Shown here: piece after piece, positions 5,413 to 9,527 of the stretch
How positions within the stretch are numbered: the first letter of the stretch is position 1
Layout: each line of letters begins with the position of its first letter
Assembly (NCBI GenBank): GCA_002394525.1
Contig: DGUF01000042.1
Span: 2,432-11,958, forward strand
Source: Lachnospiraceae bacterium UBA4317
GTDB taxonomy: Bacteria > Bacillota_A > Clostridia > Lachnospirales > Lachnospiraceae
Direction of reading: 5' to 3'
DNA: 9,527 nucleotides
Notes under the pieces: model-generated
Seen by the model: the letters and a program-made list of their open reading frames with translations, nothing else
Told to the model about the DNA's origin: nothing
The model's database searches: none
Program-made: the position numbers and the translations under genes

Positions 5413-6057
5413 TTAACCCTCCAAAATTTTGCTGATTGCCTGGAACACTTCCTGCATATCTTTGGTCCCGTCGACGGTGCGCAGGGCTCCCTTCTTATCA
5501 TAGAAGTCGATCAGGGGCTGGGTCTGATCATGATATACGGCCAGTCTGTTCTGCACGGTCTCGGGCTTGTCATCCGCGCGCTGGATCAGCTCGCTTCCGC
5601 AGCTGTCGCAGATTCCCTCTTTTTTGGGAGGAATGAATTCAATGTGGTAGGAAGCTCCGCACTTGGGGCAGGACCTTCTGCCGCTCATGCGCTTAACGAT
5701 ATTCTCATCGGGCACATCCACATTGATCGCGTAGTCGATCTTGTCGCCCGTCTTTGCCAGAGTCTGTGTCAGGACCTCGGCCTGGGGGATGGTGCGGGGG
5801 AATCCATCAAGGATATAGCCCTTCGCGCAGTCATCGGCCTTGACCCTGTCGAGAAGGAGCTCGACGGTCAGCTCATCGGGGACCAGCTGTCCCGCATCCA
5901 TAAAGGCCTTGGCCTTTTTGCCCAGCTCTGTTCCGTTCTTGATATTGGCACGGAAAATATCGCCGGTAGAAATGTGGGGAAGGCCGAACTTCTCAGCCAT
6001 CATCTGGGCCTGGGTTCCCTTACCCGCTCCGGGTGCTCCGAGCATAACGATCTTCAT
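5413..6057 (-). CDS. adk: Adenylate kinase (zinc-binding LID form)
   Basis: This 214-residue cytosolic enzyme interconverts ATP plus AMP and two ADP. The P-loop GAPGAGKGT is at residues 7-15 and the AMP-binding TGDIFR at 31-36. DGFPRT is at 84-89. The LID is the long form, with four cysteines (C130, C133, C150, C153) in two CxxC pairs, as in Gram-positive zinc-containing adenylate kinases. The ATG at 6057 is preceded by GGGAGG 6 nt upstream and gives the canonical [10 protein letters not shown] start; the in-frame start at 6081 is discarded because it lies upstream of that site. It follows secY by 148 nt, with a possible promoter in the gap, and abuts infA. Confidence 0.98.
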   Translation of the reverse strand: MKIVMLGAPGAGKGTQAQMMAEKFGLPHISTGDIFRANIKNGTELGKKAKAFMDAGQLVPDELTVELLLDRVKADDCAKGYILDGFPRTIPQAEVLTQTLAKTGDKIDYAINVDVPDENIVKRMSGRRSCPKCGASYHIEFIPPKKEGICDSCGSELIQRADDKPETVQNRLAVYHDQTQPLIDFYDKKGALRTVDGTKDMQEVFQAISKILEG

Positions 6058-6107
6058 GGTATACCTCCCTTTTGCTGTCATGGGGTAAAAAACTACATCC
6101 GGTCTCT

Positions 6108-6136
6108 ATTGTAATCGGCATGTTGTAAAAACACAA
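6108..6136 (-). promoter_or_regulatory. Possible promoter upstream of adk
   Basis: On the minus strand, TTGTGT (6131-6136) and TACAAT (6108-6113) are separated by 17 bp. The -10 matches the consensus at five of six positions, the -35 only at TTG. It would give an adk leader of about 44 nt. Its place in the secY-adk gap fits, but the match is modest. The same gap has CCGAAG/CTTCGG arms about 50 nt apart (near 6140 and 6195). Confidence 0.3.
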
Positions 6137-6205
6137 TATCCGAAGACAGTCCGGCACCGGCTCTCTATGAATACAGCCGCAGCTTTTCCCGCCTTCGGAA
6201 TCATT

Positions 6206-7519
6206 TTAATCGTTCAGGAAGCCTCTGTAATTTCTGACAAGCATCATGGATTCGACCTGCTTGATCGTCTCGAGTACGACACTCACGACGATGATCAGGC
6301 TGGTTCCGCCAAAGGAGATCGAGGCATTGAAGAGCCCTCTGAAGATAAAGGGCAGGATGCCGACGATCGTGAGGCCGATGGCGCCGATAAAAATGATGTA
6401 ATTGAGGATCCTGTTGAGGTATTCACTGGTGGGTCTGCCCGGTCTGATTCCGGGAATGAATCCGCCGCGCTTCTTCAGGTTATCCGCGATCTCGATCGGG
6501 TTGAAGGTGATCGAAGTGTAGAAATAAGCGAAGAAGATCAGGAGCAGGATGTAGAGCAGCAGGCCCGCTGTGTACCTGATATAGGAGGGATTGCACCAGT
6601 AGGAGGAGCTCAGATAGCGAAGGACCTCGGACCAGATGCCTGTTCCCTTGTATCCGGCCAGTGTGGAGATAATACCGGGGAACTCCATCAGGGAAGACGC
6701 AAAGATGATCGGCATGACGCCGGCTGTGTTCACCTTGAGCGGAATGACGGAATTCTGTCCGGCAGTAAATCTCCTGCCGTTGATCTTCTGCGCATAGGAC
6801 ACGGGGATCTTGCGCTCCGCGTCGTTGAGCAGAATGACCATGACTACCATGACCAGAATGACTGCAATAATGATAACGGTCGCCACTGCGCCGATCGCAA
6901 CGGTCTTGCCGATGACGAACTGCTGGAAGAGAGCGGCGATATCCTGAGGCATCCTCGATACGATGTTGATGCACAGGACGATGGAAATACCATTACCGAT
7001 TCCCTTGACTGTGATCTGTTCGCCGATCCACATAAGGAAGGCGGAGCCGGCAGTCAGGGTTGCTATGACCATGATCACGTTGAGGGCGTTGAACTCCTCC
7101 AGAAGGCCCTGGCGGCCGAAGCCGATGGCCATTGCGGAGGATTCCAGAAGGGCCAGTGCCACGGTGACATAGCGGGTGATGGCGGTCATCATCTTTCTGC
7201 CTTCCTCGCCTTCCTTCTGCAGCTCCTCGAGCTTGGGAATGGCGATGGTCAGCAGCTGGATGATGATGGATGATGTGATGTAAGGCGTGATGTTCAGCGC
7301 CAGGATCGACATATTGAGGAAGGACCCGCCCGTAAAAGCATCCACGAAGCTGAATGCGTCGCCGGTCTGCTGGGCGAACCAGTCCGCAAAATAGTTTCTG
7401 TCAACACCCGGTACAGGGAGCTGGCAGCCGAAACGGATCACAATCATCATCAGAAAAGTAAACAGGAGTTTCATCCTGATTTCTTTTACTTTGAAAACAC
7501 TTTTGATCGAGTCGAACAT
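6206..7519 (-). CDS. secY: Preprotein translocase subunit SecY
   Basis: SecY (437 residues) is the channel-forming subunit of the SecYEG translocon in the cytoplasmic membrane, with ten membrane-spanning helices. Recognisable segments are the first helix (about 17-35), NITPYITSSIIIQLL (76-90), the GIGNGISI motif (173-180), AQKINGRRFTAGQNSVIPLK (243-262), NTAGVMPIIFASSLM (264-278), the cytosolic loop GGFIPGIRPGRPT (352-364) and the C-terminal VRNYRGFLND. The ATG at 7519 gives MFDSIKSVFKVKEIR, the usual short cytosolic N-terminus. The open frame runs on to 7663, but that extra part does not resemble SecY. The ribosome binding site is weak (AAAGG, about 9 nt upstream). It follows rplO by 189 nt, a gap holding a perfect 10-bp hairpin. 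Confidence 0.98.
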   Translation of the reverse strand: MFDSIKSVFKVKEIRMKLLFTFLMMIVIRFGCQLPVPGVDRNYFADWFAQQTGDAFSFVDAFTGGSFLNMSILALNITPYITSSIIIQLLTIAIPKLEELQKEGEEGRKMMTAITRYVTVALALLESSAMAIGFGRQGLLEEFNALNVIMVIATLTAGSAFLMWIGEQITVKGIGNGISIVLCINIVSRMPQDIAALFQQFVIGKTVAIGAVATVIIIAVILVMVVMVILLNDAERKIPVSYAQKINGRRFTAGQNSVIPLKVNTAGVMPIIFASSLMEFPGIISTLAGYKGTGIWSEVLRYLSSSYWCNPSYIRYTAGLLLYILLLIFFAYFYTSITFNPIEIADNLKKRGGFIPGIRPGRPTSEYLNRILNYIIFIGAIGLTIVGILPFIFRGLFNASISFGGTSLIIVVSVVLETIKQVESMMLVRNYRGFLND

Positions 7520-7658
7520 TTTATCAGGCCTTTCCGAAATTGTGTACCCCCTGTCCGGAACTGCCGCCCTGCGATCCACTGTACCGGAATTCTGCTTATA
7601 CATCCGCACATACAGTGTCTTGCTTCGCGGGCATAACGTTCCTGTGGATAAAGGGCAA

Positions 7659-7689
7659 GCCATACCGGACTGGATCAGGCCGGTATGGC
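7659..7689. repeat. Perfect 10-bp inverted repeat between rplO and secY
   Basis: GCCATACCGG at 7659-7668 is the exact reverse complement of CCGGTATGGC at 7680-7689, with an 11-nt loop. It begins 19 nt after the rplO stop on the minus strand. The following bases are TTGCCCTTT, too poor in T for a confident terminator. An attenuator, processing site or stability element that lowers secY relative to the ribosomal genes is possible. Confidence 0.8.
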
Positions 7690-7708
7690 GTTACTATTTC
7701 TTTGTCTA

Positions 7709-8152
7709 TCAGCGGCCAACTGTCTCTGCTGTGCCGCCGGCTGCCTCGATCTTCTCCTTGGCTGCGGCGCTGAAGGCAGTCACCTTGACGGTGAGCTTCT
7801 TGCTCAGGTCCGCATTGCCGATGATCTTGACACCGTCGCCGATCTTGCTGACAGCCCTGCTCTCGAGAAGAGCCTGCTCATCAACGACCGCACCGTCCTC
7901 AAATCTCTCGAGGGCGCTGATATCGACAGCGACGATATCCTTGGAATTGTAGCAGGTGAAGCCCCTCTTGGGAAGTCTTCTGTAAAGGGGCATCTGGCCG
8001 CCTTCGAAACCGGGCCTGGGAGCTCCGCTCCTGGCCTTCTGTCCCTTGTGGCCATATCCGGCAGTCTTGCCGTTGCCTGAACCATGGCCGCGGCCTCTGC
8101 GGTAATTGTCATGCTTGGAGCCTTCAGCAGGCCTCAGATTATGTAAATCCAT
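7709..8152 (-). CDS. rplO: 50S ribosomal protein L15
   Basis: L15 (uL15, 147 residues) binds 23S rRNA and helps late large-subunit assembly. The N-terminal glycine-rich and basic segment is diagnostic: [20 protein letters not shown], followed by [24 protein letters not shown] and a C-terminal globular domain ending [11 protein letters not shown]. The length is normal. The ATG at 8152 has GGAGG 7 nt upstream. The gap to rpmD is only 16 nt, indicating tight co-expression, whereas the gap to secY is 189 nt. Confidence 0.98.
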   Translation of the reverse strand: MDLHNLRPAEGSKHDNYRRGRGHGSGNGKTAGYGHKGQKARSGAPRPGFEGGQMPLYRRLPKRGFTCYNSKDIVAVDISALERFEDGAVVDEQALLESRAVSKIGDGVKIIGNADLSKKLTVKVTAFSAAAKEKIEAAGGTAETVGR

Positions 8153-8168
8153 TACTTTACCTCCTAAA

Positions 8169-8384
8169 TCAGTCCAGCTCTTCGACTTTGACCATGTGAT
8201 TGATCAGTCTGATCTGTCCTCTTGTAGCGGCGTTGTCAGGAAGGATGACAGAGCTGTTGAGCTTCTTGAATCCCATGGACTTGACGATCGCACGATTCTT
8301 GGGAACAGCACCGATTACAGACTTGATCAGGGTAATTTTCAGCTTCTTCGGCTCAGCTGCTGTTTCTTTCACATCTGTAGGCAT
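8169..8384 (-). CDS. rpmD: 50S ribosomal protein L30 with a short N-terminal extension
   Basis: L30 (uL30) is a small large-subunit protein present in most but not all bacteria. The core [20 protein letters not shown] (15-34), the central GFKKLN (38-43) and the C-terminal [17 protein letters not shown] are characteristic. At 71 residues it is about ten longer than the usual 58-62, because an acidic and lysine-bearing stretch ([14 protein letters not shown]) precedes the core. The ATG at 8384 has GGAG 8 nt upstream and the next in-frame ATG is within the core, so the extension is probably translated. It is 48 nt after rpsE and 16 nt before rplO. Confidence 0.96.
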   Translation of the reverse strand: MPTDVKETAAEPKKLKITLIKSVIGAVPKNRAIVKSMGFKKLNSSVILPDNAATRGQIRLINHMVKVEELD

Positions 8385-8417
8385 TGTCTATTCTCCTTTC
8401 AGATATTATGTCTCAAA

Positions 8418-8436
8418 CTGATCCCGGATCGATCAG
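8418..8436. repeat. Inverted repeat overlapping the rpsE stop codon
   Basis: CTGATC at 8418-8423 pairs with GATCAG at 8431-8436 around a 7-nt loop. The rpsE TGA (8433-8435) is part of one arm, so a terminating ribosome would disrupt the stem. Confidence 0.6.
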
Positions 8437-8942
8437 CCCTTGAGGTCAGCGACAGATTTGCCGCGCCTTGCAGCGACTTCTTCCGGAACTTTCAGCTGGC
8501 TGAGACCGTTGATGGTTGCCAGTACGACGTTCTGCTTGTTGTTGGAACCAAGAGACTTGGTACGGATGTTCTTGATGCCGGCCAGCTCACAGACGGTACG
8601 CGCAGGGCCACCTGCGATGATACCGGTACCATCGGGAGACTTCTTCAGAAGAACGGAAGCGCTGCCGTATTTGCCGATGTAGTCGTGAGAGATGCTGGCG
8701 ACTTCGTCGAGCGCGACGCTGACGAGGTTCTTGGAGGCATCCTCTCTGCCCTTGCGGATGGCTTCCGGAATTTCAGTTGCCTTGCCAAGGCCGCAGCCGA
8801 CATGGCCGTTGCCGTCACCGACGACTACGAGTGCCGTGAACCGCATATTACGACCGCCCTTGACGACCTTTGTGACACGCTTGATGGCTACAACCTTGTC
8901 GGTCAGCTCCATCTGGCTTGTATCAATCATTGTACGTTTCAT
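8433..8942 (-). CDS. rpsE: 30S ribosomal protein S5
   Basis: S5 (uS5, 169 residues) contributes to decoding accuracy and lies near the mRNA entry channel. The N-terminal domain contains [20 protein letters not shown] (21-40), including the KGGR loop where spectinomycin-resistance changes occur in other species; the loop looks wild-type. [21 protein letters not shown] (44-64) and [13 protein letters not shown] are further signatures. The ATG at 8942 has GGAGG 10 nt upstream; a later in-frame ATG (codon 5) is too far from that site. The rplR stop codon directly touches the Shine-Dalgarno, so the genes are likely translationally coupled. Confidence 0.98.
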   Translation of the reverse strand: MKRTMIDTSQMELTDKVVAIKRVTKVVKGGRNMRFTALVVVGDGNGHVGCGLGKATEIPEAIRKGREDASKNLVSVALDEVASISHDYIGKYGSASVLLKKSPDGTGIIAGGPARTVCELAGIKNIRTKSLGSNNKQNVVLATINGLSQLKVPEEVAARRGKSVADLKG

Positions 8943-8957
8943 CGCTCAATCTCCTCC

Positions 8958-9326
8958 TTAGAATTCCAGGCCAGCCTTGCGGGCAGCATCAGCGAGAGCG
9001 GCAATCTTGCCCATGTAGATATAGCCGCCGCGGTCAAAGACCACTTCCTTGATTCCCTTCTCAGCTGCTCTCTTGGCGATCACTTCACCGACCTTCTCGG
9101 CTGCGGCAATGTCATCAGTATGCTCGACAGCGTCCTGGATTTCCTTTTCGATCGTGCCGGCGGCCACCAGAGTGGTCTGGGCATCATCGTCGATGATCTG
9201 TGCGTAGATGTGCTTGTTGCTTCTATATACGGCAAGGCGGGGGCACTGCGCAGTTCCGCTGATCCTGTTGCGGATTCTGGAGTGCTTTTTCTCGCGGATT
9301 GCCTTCCTGTTAGCTTTCTTTACCAT
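8958..9326 (-). CDS. rplR: 50S ribosomal protein L18
   Basis: L18 (uL18, 122 residues) binds 5S rRNA and anchors it in the central protuberance. The basic N-terminus ([20 protein letters not shown]), [18 protein letters not shown] (30-47) and the C-terminal [20 protein letters not shown] with KAGLEF are diagnostic. ATG 9326 is chosen: GGAGG at 9335-9339 is 8 nt upstream and the length then matches the family. A TTG at 9341 is in frame but sits upstream of that ribosome binding site. The gap to rpsE is 15 nt. The 174-nt gap upstream, to rplF, contains a GC-rich hairpin. Confidence 0.98.
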   Translation of the reverse strand: MVKKANRKAIREKKHSRIRNRISGTAQCPRLAVYRSNKHIYAQIIDDDAQTTLVAAGTIEKEIQDAVEHTDDIAAAEKVGEVIAKRAAEKGIKEVVFDRGGYIYMGKIAALADAARKAGLEF

Positions 9327-9353
9327 TATGAATTCCTCCAAATTTACGCCGCC

Positions 9354-9381
9354 GGATGCTTCCCGAAAACGACCTGCATCC
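9354..9381. repeat. Inverted repeat upstream of rplR
   Basis: GGATGC at 9354-9359 pairs with GCATCC at 9376-9381 around a 16-nt loop, about 28 nt upstream of the rplR start. The pairing is short, so it is weak evidence of structure. Confidence 0.4.
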
Positions 9382-9471
9382 TGAGTGGAAGTCCTGTCAT
9401 TGACTGTCTTTGCCTTCCGGCAGCCAGATCAGAATTATGGCTTTTTATAATAAAGTCCTGTATAAGGGTCC

Positions 9472-9490
9472 GGTCCCTGTGCGCGGGACC
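9472..9490. repeat. GC-rich hairpin directly downstream of rplF
   Basis: GGTCCC at 9472-9477 pairs with GGGACC at 9485-9490 around a 7-nt loop, and a further CC/GG can pair past one bulged base. It starts within 10 nt of the rplF stop. The sequence after it on the minus strand is AT-rich but lacks a T run, so termination is not expected. Confidence 0.6.
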
Positions 9491-9500
9491 CGGATCATAT

Positions 9501-9527
9501 TTATTTCTTACCGGTCTTACCAACCTT
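9501..9527 (-). CDS. rplF: 50S ribosomal protein L6, C-terminal end
   Basis: Only the last eight codons and the TAA stop are present, encoding KVGKTGKK. This fits the lysine-rich, GKTGK-ending tail typical of bacterial L6, and rplF is the expected gene directly upstream of rplR in the spc operon. The rest of the gene lies beyond the right edge. Confidence 0.85.
   Translation of the reverse strand, partial: KVGKTGKK

Noticed and set aside
6167..7273. A 368-codon plus-strand open frame opposite secY
   Set aside because: It is an antisense shadow of the clear SecY gene. The protein is Asp/Gly/His-rich with no recognisable domain, and no ribosome binding site was seen.
7520..7663. N-terminal extension of SecY by 48 residues
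   Set aside because: The sequence is cysteine- and arginine-rich rather than SecY-like, and it runs into the rplO-secY hairpin; ATG 7519 gives a normal SecY.
7659..7689. The rplO-secY hairpin as an intrinsic terminator
   Set aside because: The following TTGCCCTTT is interrupted by C residues and the downstream genes lack a clear promoter, so full termination is unlikely.

Overview
This window is the downstream half of a bacterial ribosomal-protein supercluster (spc plus alpha operons), read entirely from the minus strand. In transcription order from the right edge it holds the last codons of rplF, then rplR, rpsE, rpmD, rplO, secY, adk, infA, rpmJ, rpsM, rpsK, rpsD, rpoA and rplQ. An intrinsic terminator follows, and then the start of an ECF-transporter ATPase gene (ecfA1) that runs off the left edge. 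The gene order, Gram-positive-type strong GGAGG ribosome binding sites, zinc-type adenylate kinase, rpsD placed between rpsK and rpoA, and an ecfA gene directly after rplQ point to a Bacillota of class Clostridia. The enlarged L17 with two internal insertions resembles, from memory, Lachnospiraceae L17 proteins. The family assignment is an inference.

Layout by region: 9501-9527 is the L6 C-terminus. 7709-9326 carries L18, S5, L30 and L15 with short spacers. 5194-7519 carries SecY, adenylate kinase and IF-1, with adk and infA directly abutting. 4699-4812 is the 37-residue L36. 3583-4426 carries S13 and S11. 1654-3248 carries S4 and RNA polymerase alpha. 718-1254 is L17. A strong terminator lies at 498-533 and ecfA1 begins at 285. 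Together the genes make small- and large-subunit proteins, the RNA polymerase alpha subunit, the Sec translocon channel, an initiation factor and an adenylate-balancing enzyme, which is the usual growth-linked set. The methionine aminopeptidase gene (map), commonly found between adk and infA in this cluster, is absent here.

The coding content is ordinary. The unusual part is the non-coding DNA. Several gaps are long for such an operon (about 150-430 nt), and nearly every gap above about 45 nt contains a perfect or near-perfect inverted repeat. The most elaborate is a 162-bp element between rpoA and rplQ (1484-1645), bounded by 16-bp imperfect inverted ends and containing further nested hairpins. 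The infA-rpmJ gap has a plausible internal promoter followed by a stem with a GAAA tetraloop. These structures could be RNA-processing or stability elements, ribosomal-protein autoregulatory sites, or small mobile inverted-repeat elements; the sequence alone does not decide. I see no tRNA, rRNA, CRISPR array, transposase gene or defence system.
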